A stretch of 64,000 nucleotides of DNA. It comes from Arsenophonus endosymbiont of Ceratovacuna japonica (GTDB taxonomy: Bacteria; Pseudomonadota; Gammaproteobacteria; Enterobacterales; Enterobacteriaceae). The notes under the pieces are model-generated. The model was not told where the DNA came from. It saw nothing but the letters and a program-made list of their open reading frames with translations, and did not search any database. The stretch covers positions 642,592 to 706,591 of the forward strand of contig AP026064.1 in the NCBI GenBank assembly GCA_024349725.1. The letters run 5' to 3'. The translations under genes were made by a program, and so were the position numbers. Below, piece after piece: positions 31,508 through 42,634 of the stretch; position 1 is the stretch's first letter, and the number at the start of each line of letters is the position of its first letter.

Positions 31508-32220
31508 TTAAGTAAAGCTATACTATTATTAAGTTTATTTATTTAAATAGTCTAATCGTTCAAATATATGATAAAAATAAAAAAATCAATCAAAATATAT
31601 ATAATGATAATATAATTTATTATAAAAAACCATTTATGATATTAATTAATCAATTAATCACTATAGTATAAGAAATTTTTACATATTCAATTCAAAATTA
31701 TTGTTATTCATTAATTATTAGAGAATCATATTTTAGTAAAGGACTGTTTAATAATACTATCCTTCAAGTCATATTTATAATTATATGTTGCATCCAGAAT
31801 AGATTGATTTAGGTTATGTCTAATATATTATTCAAAAATTTTATCGTATTAACGGTAGCAATATACAATGTAAAGATTTAACACTTGATATTATTATGAT
31901 AACTAATATAAATTTAAATAAAAATAGAAAAAGATATTGAAGATAATATTTTATCTTGAAATGATATTAAATTAATTAAATATGATATTTTTAATAAAAA
32001 TAATTAATATATTTTTAATTTAAAAATTAATTATAAATAATATATATCAAGAAATATTGAATTTAAATATATTAAAAAACATTATATATTATAATAAAAT
32101 TAAATTAAATAAAAAATATAATTTCATTTAATTTCCTAAAAAAAGAAAAAAGAAAATAAAAAATATAATATTCTTAAACTACATCTTATTAATTAACATT
32201 TAATTCAAAAAGGAAATACA
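31508..32220 (+). pseudogene. rpoC: Decayed rpoC-like 3' segment (RNA polymerase beta' C-terminal part)
   Basis: No open frame exists, but translating the plus strand with frame changes gives pieces that follow the C-terminal part of beta' in order. YYKKPFMILINQLITIV (31618 on) resembles EARRPKEPAILAEISGIV. LIIRESYFSKG resembles the VREGDYVKKG barrel. YIIQKFYRINGSNIQCKDL (from 31824) resembles [34 protein letters not shown] (from 32170) resembles GLKENVIVGRLIPAG. The distance from the PHDIL-like to the LKEN-like piece is 412 nt, against about 390 in E. coli rpoC. In-frame stops and shifts show it is dead. The alignment is by eye only. A functional rpoC must exist elsewhere, so this would be an extra or acquired copy. 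Confidence 0.45.
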
Positions 32221-32533
32221 CTATTAAACAATAAATAATTTACCTAAAAATTATAAATTGCCAGACCAATACTATGACAAAGAAATTAAAATTATCATTA
32301 ATTTTATATATTTATAAAAAACAATAAATTATAAGTAAAAATAATTAAAATATAAGTATTATTATATATATAATTATATATAAATATATATATTAAATAA
32401 TTAAGTTAAATTAATATATATTATAATATTTATTATAAATTATTTAATATTACAATATCAAATATAATGAATTTAATATATATAATATAATTATTTTAAT
32501 TAAATTATCTTAAGTAAATAATTAAATAATCAT
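32221..32533. other. Non-coding stretch after the rpoC-like remnant, downstream of tilS
   Basis: 313 bp between the decayed segment and the 3' end of tilS. The first 80 bp still look less random than typical spacer (for example AATTGCCAGACCAATACTATGACAAAG region near 32255-32283) and could be the last part of the same remnant. The rest is almost pure A/T. Confidence 0.4.
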
Positions 32534-33880
32534 TTATTTATTAATTTTAGGTTTATAACAATAAGGATTTTTTACTTGTACTATTAATTTAGATTTTCCT
32601 TGAATATATTGTCCTTCTTTTGTAATAAATATACCAACAGCTGTAATAAGTTTGTCATTATAATAAATTAAAGGAATTCTTTTTCTTAACCAAGGTGCAA
32701 TACCTAATTCCTGCCAAAGTTTTTTGCTATGTCTAGTATGTTCACGACCAATAATTTTAATTCTACCTGTCAATCCAAATCTAATAGTAACATTTTCATA
32801 TGAAAATGGCGCCCTAAAACTATTACCATAATCTGTAATTACTAAAGTACCTAAATTATCTGGTAATTTAAGTTCATTAGGTATAATCCAAGTTAAAAAA
32901 ATTTTTGTAAGATCACTAAATTTAGGTAGTAACCAAAGTTGGTTTTTAAAACGACGAATAATATTATTAGATAATATAAATTTAGGTTCTGCATCTGGCT
33001 TAGCACATATCACATCTTGCCAAATTTGTTTTAATTGAACTCTAGAAGGCATTAAAATTTTATATAAACCTAACCAACGACGTAATATTGCATTACGTTT
33101 TATTACAGAATAATCTTTTAAAGTATTAATTAATAATGTTCCATCTAATGTTATTAATTTAGATAAATCATCTTTCAGTAACTCATTTAATAATGATTCT
33201 TGTTCTGCACATAAACTAGCACTTCTAGCTACTGTTTGTAAAAAATATGGCCATCGTTTATTAAAATATGGCATAATAGTTAAACGTAAAAAATTACGAT
33301 CGTAACGTTGATTATAATTACTATCATCTTCTATCCAAATAAGTGAATGTTTTCGTGCATAAATAATTAATTGTTTAATACTAATTGATAGTAATGGTCT
33401 AATTAAATAACTACTAGCAAATGGAATAGAAACAGGCATAGAAGATAAACCAGATGGTCCACTACCGCGTTTTAATGCTAATAAAAAAGTTTCTGCTTGA
33501 TCATATAAATGATGACCAGTAACAATAATTTCTTCTGGTAATAATATTTTACTAAATTCTTTATATCTAGCATTACGAGCTGCTGATTCTATACCTTGTT
33601 TTTTTTTATTAATATTAATATGTTTAGAATAAAACTTTACTTGAAAATCAGAACAAATATTTTTACAATGAATAGACCAATTATTGGATTTATTATTAAG
33701 CCCATGATTAATATGAATCGCCCTAAGAATAAGATTTGGCATTATCGTTTTACGTAATGTTACTAAACTATGCAACAAAACTGTCGAATCTAATCCACCA
33801 CTAAAACATACTAATATACGTCTATTAAATCCGATAATTTGTATAATTTTATTTATTAATGTATTATTATTATCATTCAT
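32534..33880 (-). CDS. tilS: tRNA(Ile)-lysidine synthase
   Basis: ATP-dependent enzyme that converts C34 of the CAU-anticodon tRNA-Ile to lysidine, which lets it read AUA; essential, and especially important in an A/T-rich genome that uses AUA heavily. It has 448 residues, E. coli 432. The PP-loop SGGLDS is at 27-32, followed by INHGLNNKS and VTGHHLYDQAETFLLALKRGSG. The C-terminal tRNA-binding part (GREHTRHSKKLWQELGIAPWLR) is present. It is the last gene of the conserved cluster here; ldcC and yaeR between accA and tilS are missing. Confidence 0.95.
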   Translation of the reverse strand: MNDNNNTLINKIIQIIGFNRRILVCFSGGLDSTVLLHSLVTLRKTIMPNLILRAIHINHGLNNKSNNWSIHCKNICSDFQVKFYSKHININKKKQGIESAARNARYKEFSKILLPEEIIVTGHHLYDQAETFLLALKRGSGPSGLSSMPVSIPFASSYLIRPLLSISIKQLIIYARKHSLIWIEDDSNYNQRYDRNFLRLTIMPYFNKRWPYFLQTVARSASLCAEQESLLNELLKDDLSKLITLDGTLLINTLKDYSVIKRNAILRRWLGLYKILMPSRVQLKQIWQDVICAKPDAEPKFILSNNIIRRFKNQLWLLPKFSDLTKIFLTWIIPNELKLPDNLGTLVITDYGNSFRAPFSYENVTIRFGLTGRIKIIGREHTRHSKKLWQELGIAPWLRKRIPLIYYNDKLITAVGIFITKEGQYIQGKSKLIVQVKNPYCYKPKINK

Positions 33881-34082
33881 AAAATTAATTATTAATATAA
33901 TGTTATATTTATTAAACTAATTATATATTTTTAATTATGTTAATTAATTTTAAAATATATAATTATAAAATAATTAAATATTATATATATAGATATAAAA
34001 AATAATTTATTTATCTAATATAAATATTATAACATATTTTAATTAATTTATAATTATTGTAAATTAATTAAATTATAATGAA

Positions 34083-35042
34083 TTAACAATAACCAAATCC
34101 CATTAAACGTTGATAACGACGATCTTTTAATTCTTCTAAGCTAAATAAATCAATATCATTTAAATCATTTAAAATACGGTCTTTAAGATTACATGCAATT
34201 TGATTATAATTACGATGTGCGCCTCCTAATGGCTCTTTAACAATATTATCAATTAAATTAAGCAATTTTAAACGAGAGGCAGTAATTCCCATTGCTTCAG
34301 CAGCTAATGGTGCTTTATCTGCATTTTTCCAAAGAATAGAAGCACAACCCTCTGGTGAAATAACAGAATAAGTACTATATTCTAACATATTAACTTTATC
34401 ACCAACACCAATCGCTAATGCACCACCAGAACCTCCTTCACCTATTACTGTACATATAATAGGAACATAAAGTTTAGACATTTCTTGTAAATTACGTGCA
34501 ATAGCTTCAGATTGACCATGTTCTTCCGCCATTATTCCAGGATATGCTCCAGGTGTATCAATAAAAGTAATAACTGGCAATTTAAAACGCTCAGCAATTT
34601 TCATCAATCTTAAAGCTTTACGATATCCTTGTGGTGATGGCATACCAAAATTACGTCTAATTTTTTCTTTAATTTCACGTCCTTTTTGATGTCCAATAAT
34701 CATTACTGGACGATTATTTAATCTAGCTAATCCACCAATAATGGCTTTATCATCAGAATAAGAACGATCACCTGCTAATTCATTAAAATTAGTGAATATA
34801 CGTTTAGTATAATCTAATGTATAAGGCCTCATTGGATGACGGGCAAGTTGAGCTATTTGCCAAGAACTTAAGTTAGAAAAAATCTTCTTAGTTAATTCTA
34901 AACTCTTTTTTCTAAGTCTATTGACTTCTTCATTTATATCAATATCTAACTTTTTATCTTTAAGATTTAATGACATTAATGAATCTATTTTTTCTTCTAA
35001 CTCTGTAATAGACTGCTCAAAATCTAGAAAATCAATGCTCAT
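34083..35042 (-). CDS. accA: Acetyl-CoA carboxylase carboxyltransferase subunit alpha
   Basis: Part of the carboxyltransferase that makes malonyl-CoA, the first step of fatty acid synthesis, together with AccD. It has 319 residues, the same as E. coli. Typical segments are [41 protein letters not shown] and [15 protein letters not shown]. It begins 11 bp after dnaE on the same strand, as in E. coli, so the two are probably co-transcribed. The gene looks intact, in keeping with intact fabZ nearby. Confidence 0.96.
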   Translation of the reverse strand: MSIDFLDFEQSITELEEKIDSLMSLNLKDKKLDIDINEEVNRLRKKSLELTKKIFSNLSSWQIAQLARHPMRPYTLDYTKRIFTNFNELAGDRSYSDDKAIIGGLARLNNRPVMIIGHQKGREIKEKIRRNFGMPSPQGYRKALRLMKIAERFKLPVITFIDTPGAYPGIMAEEHGQSEAIARNLQEMSKLYVPIICTVIGEGGSGGALAIGVGDKVNMLEYSTYSVISPEGCASILWKNADKAPLAAEAMGITASRLKLLNLIDNIVKEPLGGAHRNYNQIACNLKDRILNDLNDIDLFSLEELKDRRYQRLMGFGYC

Positions 35043-35053
35043 AATATTCCTAT

Positions 35054-38000
35054 TTAATTAAATTCTAATTCTATCTGCTGATTACCTAATATAGTTCTCA
35101 AGTCAATTAGAAGATTATCTGTTAAGGTAACTTTCCAATTAATATCTAATTTTAATTTAATACGAGAATTTTTATTTTGATAATAAAAATTAACTGGTAT
35201 TTTTCCTAAACAATAAGGTTTCAATATACTGTAAATACAATTTAATAATTGATTATTTATTTGCTCTGATAATAATAAAATAGATATACTATGAACATAT
35301 TTTTCACGAGCTTCACTAAGATCCATTAATTTATAAACAGACATTTTATTAGAATTACTAAAATTATCAAATTTAACTTTACCTGTAGCAATTAATATTT
35401 TATCTTTCTTTAATAAATGTTTATATTTTTTTAAATAATCAGAAAACAATATAATATCCAAGTATCCAGAACTATCATCTAAAGTATATATACCTATTTT
35501 ATTACCATGTTTAGTTATTATAATTTTTTCTGTCAACACTAAACCAACTATCGTTAATATTTGTCCTATTGGAAGCTGATTAACGTCCTTTAATTTTAAC
35601 CCATTAGTATAATATTTAATTTCTGATAAATAAGAAGTAATAGGATGACCAGTTAAATAAAAACCTAATGTTTCACGTTCACCTTCTAATACAATACGTT
35701 CAGGCCATTTTGCTACATTTATATAAGATTTTTTAATTTGTTCAGTAGTTTTATTTAAAATACCAAACATATCATTTTGTCCAATTATTTCTGACTTGGA
35801 ATATTGATTTGCAGTTTTTAAAGCATCTTCTAATAAAGACATAAGTGCAGCACGATGTGGACCTAAATTATCAAAAGCGCCAGATATAATTAATTTTTCT
35901 ATAATACGACGATTTATTTTTTTAATATCTACACGCGTACAAAAATCATAAATTTCTTTAAAATAACCACCTTTTTTACGAGATTCAATAATAGATTTTA
36001 TTGGTGATTCACCAATACCTTTAATTGCTCCAATACCATAAATAATTTCACCAACATCATTAATATGAAAATGATATAATCCACTATTTATATCTGGTGG
36101 TAATACTTTTAAACCTATACGCTTACATTCATCAATTAAACTGACTATTTTTTTTGTATTATCCATATCAACTGTCATAACTGATGCCATAAATTCAGCC
36201 GGATAATGAGTTTTTAACCAAAGTGTTTGATAAGAAATTAATGCATAAGCAGCAGAATGTGATTTATTGAATCCATAACCCGCAAATTTTTCTAATAAAT
36301 CAAAAATTTTTATACTTAATTTAGCATTAATACCATTTTTAACTGCCCCATATTCAAAAATTAATCTCTGTTTTGACATTTCTTCAGGATTTTTTTTACA
36401 CATTGCTCTACGAAGAATATCTGCATTACCTAATGTATAACCAGAAAGTACTTGAGCGATTTGCATGACTTGTTCTTGATAAAGAATAATACCATAAGTG
36501 GATTCTAAAATTGGTTGTAATAATTTATGTTGCCATTTAATATCAGGATAAGAAATAGATTCTCGGCCATGCTTACGATTAATAAAATTATCCACCATGC
36601 CTGATTGCAAAGGACCAGGACGAAAAAGTGCAACTAAAGCTATTATATCTTCAAAACAATCTGGTCGCAACCGTTTAATTAAATCCTTTATACCACGAGA
36701 TTCTAATTGAAATACTGCTGTAGTTTCTGCCTGTTGCAATATATTAAAACATTTTTTATCATTCATATTAATCATAGATATATTAATAGGAATTAAATTT
36801 TGTTTTATTCTACGTTTATTAATCATATTCATAGCACAATTAATAATTGTTAATGTCTTAAGTCCAAGAAAATCAAATTTTACTAATCCAACATCTTCAA
36901 TAGCACTTTTATCAAATTGAGTCAGTGGATTCTTTCCTTCAGAGTCAAAATAAAGTGGAGAAAAATCTGTTATTTTAGTAGGTGAAATAACTACTCCGCC
37001 AGCATGTTTACCTATATTACGCACTATTCCTTCAAGTTTCTGAGCCATATCTATTAATACTTTAACTTCCTCATCAGCATTATAAATCTCTTGTAATTGT
37101 GTTTCAATAATAAATGCCTTTTCAATAGTCATACTAAAATCTAAAGGAATTAACTTTGCAATACGATCAACAAATGTATATGGATAACCTAATGCCCTAC
37201 CAACATCACGAATAACTGCTTTTGTAGTCATGGTACCAAAAGTGATAATCTGTGAAACAGATTCGCGACCATATATTTGTGTTACATGCTCTATAACTTG
37301 ATCTCGTTTTTCCATACAAAAATCTATATCAAGATCAGGCATAGAAATGCGTTCAGGATTAAGAAAACGTTCAAATAATAAATTAAATTCTAATGGATCC
37401 AAATCAGTAATTTTTAGTACATAAGAAACTAATGAACCTGCACCTGATCCTCTTCCTGGTCCAACTGGTATATTATTATCTTTTGACCATTGAATAAACT
37501 CCATTACAATTAAAAAATAACTAGGAAAACCCATTTTATTAATTATGTCTAATTCCATATATAAACGCTTATCATATTTAATTCTTTTTTTAATTCTATC
37601 GTTTTTATCTGGATAAAGTAATTGTAATCGTTCTTCTAAACCATCTTTAGCGCACTTAATAAAAAAATCTTTAATTGATATATTATTAGTAGGAAATTGA
37701 GGTAAAAAATATTTTCCTAAATTAATTGTAACATTACAACGTTTAGAAATTTCAATGCTATTTTCAAGTGCTTCAGGAATATCTATAAATAATTCAATCA
37801 TTTCCTGTTCACTACGTAAATATTGTTGAGGACTATAATTTTTAGGTCTTTTTTTATCAGAAATATTAAAACCATTATGAATAGCTACACGTATTTCATG
37901 AGCAATAAAATCATCTTTATTAACAAAACGAACATTATTGGTAGCAACAACTGGTATATTTTTAATGGATGCTAATTTAATAATTGAATGCAAATAACTT

Positions 38001-38536
38001 TCTTCATTAGGATGTCCAGTTCTAGTAAGTTCGAAATAATAATTATCTTTAAAATGTACTTGATAAAAATTTAAACATTGATCAATTAATTTTTTATTTC
38101 CAGATAATATAAATTTACCTATATCACCCATATACCCACCAGAAAGTAATAATAAACCATCTTTATATTTTATAAGCCATTCTTGTTTAATTGTTGGTCC
38201 TATTATATTATAACCTTTTTGATAAGCATTTGAAATAAGTAATATTAAATTATGATAACCTATATTATTTTTAGCTAAAATGGTCAAATGAGCAACTTCA
38301 TCACCAAGTAATTCACTTTCTATATAAAAATCAACACCAATAATAGGTTTAATACCAGAGGCATGGGCAATACAGTAAAATTTTATTAAACCATAAAAAT
38401 TAGTAAAATCAGTAATCGCTATAGCAGGCATACCTAATTTCGCTACTAAATTAATAAGCGAATTAATTTTTACTAATCCATCAATAATAGAATAATCAGT
38501 ATGTACATGTAAATGTATAAATCGTGATTTAATCAT
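35054..38536 (-). CDS. dnaE: DNA polymerase III alpha subunit
   Basis: Replicative DNA polymerase of the C family. At 1160 residues it has the same length as E. coli DnaE. The N-terminal PHP domain starts with [11 protein letters not shown]. The palm carries the catalytic aspartates in [16 protein letters not shown] near residue 400, with [14 protein letters not shown] just before. The thumb, beta-binding, OB-fold and C-terminal domains follow. The C-terminal domain that binds tau in E. coli is still there, although tau is missing from this dnaX. rnhB, normally upstream, is lost. Confidence 0.96.
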   Translation of the reverse strand: MIKSRFIHLHVHTDYSIIDGLVKINSLINLVAKLGMPAIAITDFTNFYGLIKFYCIAHASGIKPIIGVDFYIESELLGDEVAHLTILAKNNIGYHNLILLISNAYQKGYNIIGPTIKQEWLIKYKDGLLLLSGGYMGDIGKFILSGNKKLIDQCLNFYQVHFKDNYYFELTRTGHPNEESYLHSIIKLASIKNIPVVATNNVRFVNKDDFIAHEIRVAIHNGFNISDKKRPKNYSPQQYLRSEQEMIELFIDIPEALENSIEISKRCNVTINLGKYFLPQFPTNNISIKDFFIKCAKDGLEERLQLLYPDKNDRIKKRIKYDKRLYMELDIINKMGFPSYFLIVMEFIQWSKDNNIPVGPGRGSGAGSLVSYVLKITDLDPLEFNLLFERFLNPERISMPDLDIDFCMEKRDQVIEHVTQIYGRESVSQIITFGTMTTKAVIRDVGRALGYPYTFVDRIAKLIPLDFSMTIEKAFIIETQLQEIYNADEEVKVLIDMAQKLEGIVRNIGKHAGGVVISPTKITDFSPLYFDSEGKNPLTQFDKSAIEDVGLVKFDFLGLKTLTIINCAMNMINKRRIKQNLIPINISMINMNDKKCFNILQQAETTAVFQLESRGIKDLIKRLRPDCFEDIIALVALFRPGPLQSGMVDNFINRKHGRESISYPDIKWQHKLLQPILESTYGIILYQEQVMQIAQVLSGYTLGNADILRRAMCKKNPEEMSKQRLIFEYGAVKNGINAKLSIKIFDLLEKFAGYGFNKSHSAAYALISYQTLWLKTHYPAEFMASVMTVDMDNTKKIVSLIDECKRIGLKVLPPDINSGLYHFHINDVGEIIYGIGAIKGIGESPIKSIIESRKKGGYFKEIYDFCTRVDIKKINRRIIEKLIISGAFDNLGPHRAALMSLLEDALKTANQYSKSEIIGQNDMFGILNKTTEQIKKSYINVAKWPERIVLEGERETLGFYLTGHPITSYLSEIKYYTNGLKLKDVNQLPIGQILTIVGLVLTEKIIITKHGNKIGIYTLDDSSGYLDIILFSDYLKKYKHLLKKDKILIATGKVKFDNFSNSNKMSVYKLMDLSEAREKYVHSISILLLSEQINNQLLNCIYSILKPYCLGKIPVNFYYQNKNSRIKLKLDINWKVTLTDNLLIDLRTILGNQQIELEFN

Positions 38537-39077
38537 TTTAAAAATATTTAAAATTAAACTAATTAATAAACAAAAAAATTTTATATAATAAAATATATTT
38601 AACTATAATAAATTAGCTTTCAAAAATATTATTAATATTATTATTTTTATTAAAAATATTGTATATAAAAATATATAATAATTATTTTTATATATAATTA
38701 CTTTATAATATCAATTATATAATCAAGATTGTTTTTATAAAAAAATAAAATACAATTAAAATTTAATTATTAATTATTATTTAATAAATGATTTATAAAT
38801 AAATAATAATAATTTATCATTATAGTTATAGTTAAAATTTATTAAAATATATAAATATTATTAATTTTTTAATATCTATATATTAAAAAATTATAATGTA
38901 ATATTTATTTTAAGTATCATAATTAATTATATTACTTAAATTTAAATTATTTTAAAATTTTCTTATTATAAAATTGTTTATTTCGATATTATAATTGTAA
39001 TCAATTTTATTATTATAATTAAAAAATTATAAAATAATTTTATTAAAATATTAAAAAATTATCTTTAAATAAATAAA
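38537..39077. other. Gap where rnhB would lie between lpxB remnant and dnaE
   Basis: 541 bp of A/T-rich sequence. In E. coli rnhB (ribonuclease HII, about 0.6 kb) lies between lpxB and dnaE. No RNase HII motif is readable, so rnhB is fully eroded, unlike the lpx genes next to it. The promoter of dnaE-accA probably lies close to 38540. Confidence 0.5.
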
Positions 39078-40203
39078 TTATTTATTTTTACATGATTTTA
39101 ATACAGATTTTTCTGCTTGTCTATTATCATTACAACGTATATTTTTATATAATTTTAAAAAACTATACTTTAATTGTTTAGTTTTATTTTTATCAAAAAG
39201 TAGTAATTTAAGAGAATCAGATAATTTATTAGGTTTGCAATTATGTTAAATAAATTCTTTAACTAAATTTTTTCCTGATAATAAATTTAGCAATGAAATA
39301 AAAGTAATTTTAATAATTCTTTGAATCAACCAATAAGTTATTGGTTTTATTCTATAAGATACTACTATTAGACACTTAGCTAACATATATTCTAAAGAAG
39401 CTACACCAGAAACTAACAAAGTTACATCAGCAGCAATCATAACTATTTGAGCTTGTTTATTTATTATTTTATAAGTTGTTTGTTAATAATAGGAATATAA
39501 ATTTTTATATAAGGAAAATTTTTTATTAAAATTTGAGAAGCTTATAAAAATTTTGCACTTAACATTTTTATTTCAGTAAAATAACTACCAGATAAAATAG
39601 CTAAACATTTAGAATTAGGACTTTATATTAAGTTTTTTCTAGCATATTATTTATTTAATTGTAATGATATATTATTAGTCATAGTATAATCAATAAAATT
39701 ACATGAAATACCATAATAATAATAATTTTTTTTAAATTTAAATAAAGCAAGAACTAAATCAGTACCTCTTTTATTTTAAAAGCTCTATATTTTCTCTATT
39801 CCCAAATAGAAAAACTAACATAATGAATAGTTTTGATTCTTATTTATTTTAATTTTTTTTTCAAAATAAATATTAAAATCAGGTGAATCTATGCCAATAA
39901 ATACATCAAATTGTAATTTAATAAATCGTCTTATTAAGTTAATTCTAATTTTTAATAATCGTAGTAATCGAGTTAATACTTCATTAATATTAATTAAAAA
40001 AAAAGATCTTTTATTTTACACCATGATTTACAACCTTCTATTTGCATTACTGGTCTAAACACACCAACAAAAAATACATTAGGAACTTGTTATTTTAAAG
40101 AACTAATAAGACCAGCTCCTAATATATTATCTAATGTTTCTTCAGAAACTATACAAATAGTTAAAGGTTTTTGTTGGGTGATTAATTGATTATTATTAAC
40201 CAC
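39078..40203 (-). pseudogene. lpxB: Lipid-A-disaccharide synthase pseudogene
   Basis: LpxB joins UDP-diacylglucosamine and lipid X to make the lipid A disaccharide. The remnant keeps the whole extent of the gene, from a GTG at 40203 preceded by GGAG to a TAA at 39078. The start reads QKPLTICIVSEETLDNILGA, like E. coli [20 protein letters not shown], but a TAA interrupts codon 38. A later piece (39246-39440) reads VTLLVSGVASLEYMLAKC, like E. coli AALLASGTAALECMLAKC. Several frame changes and stops lie between. The active-site glycine/serine region is altered (ETSGDI to ETLDNI). The gene is clearly dead but recent enough to be aligned. Confidence 0.93.
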
Positions 40204-40228
40204 AAATTTCTCCTATTTAATTTATTTA

Positions 40229-41029
40229 TTAACTAATAATTCCACAATTAGATTATGCTGAATTTTCTAAAAAATTACTCAATATTTTTACTTGTAGATT
40301 ATTCTTACTAAAAATTATCAATTCTTATCTAACCTTATCTAACATTTTATCACAACGATAAAGAATATTATAAGTATTTTTAATAATATATAATGATTCT
40401 TTATTAAAACCTTCTATCATTTTAAACCTTCAATGTTAACATTATAAGGAGTAGTATGATTACCTTGTGCAATAATATAAGATGGAATATTTTTTACTAC
40501 TTCTGAACAACCCCACTAATCATAACATAAGCACCAATTTGACAAAATTGATGTATTGCACTCATACCACCAACAATAACATAATCATCTAATTTTACAT
40601 ATCTACTAAGAATATTATTATTAGAAATAATACAATAATTACTTAATAAACAATCATGAGCAACATGGTTATTTACCATGAATTGATTATCATTACCTAC
40701 TTTAGTCAAGCTACCTCCTTGTATAGAACCGCGATGAATAGTACAACTTTCTCTAATTTGATTATAATCACCAATCTCAATTCTAGTTAACTCTCCTTTA
40801 TATTTTAAATCCTGATTGATCTACCCTATTGTAACAAACTGAAATATCTGATTATTACAACCAATTTTACTATTACAATTAATCATTATATGAGATTTAA
40901 GTAATGCATTAGTATCAATTTCAACTTTAGAACTAATAAAATAAAAATGTCCTATTTTACATTAGCGACAATAATAGCTACTTCTTCAATAATAGAATAA
41001 TAGTAAATAACTGCTGTATTATTAATCAT
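40229..41029 (-). pseudogene. lpxA: UDP-GlcNAc acyltransferase pseudogene
   Basis: LpxA performs the first step of lipid A synthesis. The reading starts at 41029 with MINNTAVIYYYSIIEE, like E. coli MIDKSAFVHPTAIVEE, and meets a TAG at codon 26. A further piece (40497-40709) reads [18 protein letters not shown] and [16 protein letters not shown], matching the hexapeptide-repeat core, including the catalytic histidine region (INAHIAHDC in E. coli). Frame changes follow before the ancestral stop near 40229. It is in the ancestral position between fabZ and lpxB. Confidence 0.93.
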
Positions 41030-41043
41030 ATTAATCCTAAAAT

Positions 41044-41496
41044 TTATGTTTCTTGGCTACGAGCACACATAATCGTTGCTTCACAAACAATTTTTTTATC
41101 TACTGTTGCAATACCTTTAAATCGCGTTAAACCACGTTTAGTTTTAATAAATGTTATCTCAAAAATCATCTGATCACCAGGTTGAACTGGATGTTTAAAT
41201 CTTGCTTCATCAATACCTGCAAAATAATAAAGCTCACCTGGTTCTAATTTACCAATACTTTTAAAAGCTAAAACACCAGCAGCTTGAGCCATAGTCTCTA
41301 AAATTAATACACCAGGAAATATTGGTTTTCCAGGAAAATGACCTTGAAAAAATGGTTCATTAAAAGAGACATTTTTTATAGCACGTATAAATTTATTTTC
41401 TTTAAAATCCAATACACGATCAATTAATAAAAAAGGATAACGATGTGGTAATAAACCTAAAATTTCTTCTATATCCAGAGTATGTTTATCACTCAT
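41044..41496 (-). CDS. fabZ: 3-hydroxyacyl-[acyl-carrier-protein] dehydratase FabZ
   Basis: Dehydrates beta-hydroxyacyl-ACP in the fatty acid elongation cycle. The 150 residues compare with 151 in E. coli. Catalytic H53 ([11 protein letters not shown]) and E67 ([10 protein letters not shown]) are present. It is the only intact gene in the lpxD-fabZ-lpxA-lpxB stretch, with both neighbours broken. Selection has therefore kept fatty acid synthesis while releasing lipid A synthesis. A G/C-rich hairpin lies just upstream. The gene has no internal irregularity. Confidence 0.96.
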   Translation of the reverse strand: MSDKHTLDIEEILGLLPHRYPFLLIDRVLDFKENKFIRAIKNVSFNEPFFQGHFPGKPIFPGVLILETMAQAAGVLAFKSIGKLEPGELYYFAGIDEARFKHPVQPGDQMIFEITFIKTKRGLTRFKGIATVDKKIVCEATIMCARSQET

Positions 41497-41541
41497 AGAA
41501 AAGGCTCTTCTTATTTAAATTTAAATTATATATGAATAACA

Positions 41542-41579
41542 CGGCCTGTTTTAACATTAAATTAGGTTAAAACAGGCCG
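41542..41579. repeat. Perfect 14-bp G/C-containing hairpin between lpxD remnant and fabZ
   Basis: CGGCCTGTTTTAAC at 41542-41555 and its exact reverse complement at 41566-41579 enclose a 10-nt loop. It lies 45 bp before the fabZ ATG. No T run follows on either strand, so it is not a standard terminator. A block of GGCC at the stem base is rare in spacers of this genome. It may be an mRNA processing or stability element, or a leftover of an enteric repeat. Confidence 0.75.
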
Positions 41580-41604
41580 AAATTAATAATTGAAGTGGAT
41601 ATAT

Positions 41605-42631
41605 TTAGTTATCCTTACCAAATATTTTAAATTCTAGTATCTTTAGACGCTTAGCTATTTCATTAATACTTAATATTAAAGCAGCTGTTTTTCGCCAAAT
41701 TTTATTTGGCTGTAAAGGAATGCCTGAAGAGTATATACCAGACTCATTAATTAAACACATTACCATTCCCATTCCAGTTATAGTAACTTTATCACAAATT
41801 TCCATATGTCCATTAATTACACTAGCACCATCAATCATACAATATTTACCTACTTTTAAACTACCAGCCATAACAACTCCACCAGCAATAGCAGTATGAT
41901 CACTGATATTTACATTATGATCAATATGACATTAATTATCAATAATGACACCATTATTGATAATAGTATCATCTAATGCACCACGATCAATTGAAATACA
42001 AGCTCCAATTTCAACATAATTACCAAGAATAACTGTACCTAATTGAGGTATTTTTATCCATTTACCTTTTTCATTAGCATAACCCAAACCATCATAACCA
42101 ATAACTGTTCCAGATTGAATTAAATAATGTTCACATATTTCAACATTATGATAAATTGAAACATTAGCCCATAAACGAGTAAATTGACCAATCTTAACAT
42201 TTTTACCAATAAAATAACCAGTACTAATAATAACCCTGATTTTCTAATACAACACCTGACTTAATAATAGAATTAGCACCATAAAACATCTTTACTTAAT
42301 TTAATATCTTCAGCAATAACTGCAGAATAGTGAATATTTTCAGCATGTTTAAGTGTAGTATCCCAAATTTTAGCTAATCCAACATAAGCAAAATAAAAAT
42401 TTTTAACAATTAAAGTAATTTATTTTATTAACTATTAGATTATTATGTTTTAATACTACAGTAATAGATTTACATTTTTCTAATTACATTAAATAGCGTT
42501 TATATGATAAAAAAGTAATTTGTCCTTTTTTCTAAATGTATAAGTGAGATAACATTAATAATAGCATTACCATTACCATATAGCTGTGCATTAAATTACT
42601 GTGCTAAATCAGCTAATCGAATAAAAAATAT
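41605..42631 (-). pseudogene. lpxD: UDP-3-O-acylglucosamine N-acyltransferase pseudogene
   Basis: LpxD performs the third step of lipid A synthesis. The 3' part (41605-41871) is an open piece reading [20 protein letters not shown] to [18 protein letters not shown], very close to E. coli LpxD. The 5' end reads [19 protein letters not shown], like E. coli [20 protein letters not shown], with a TAA where the glutamine codon was. The ancestral start codon position (42629-42631) now reads ATA. Further stops and frame changes lie between. It keeps its place between skp and fabZ. The gene is dead. Confidence 0.93.
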
Positions 42632-42634
42632 CTA

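Noticed and set aside
36590-36600. TTATCCAC-type DnaA-box-like sequence
   Set aside because: It lies inside dnaE coding sequence as a single occurrence, so it does not suggest a replication origin.
40497-40709. A stand-alone small hexapeptide-repeat protein
   Set aside because: It is an internal open piece of the lpxA pseudogene, without its own start signal, and it covers only part of the LpxA fold. The same reasoning applies to the lpxB piece at 39246-39440 and the lpxD piece at 41605-41871.
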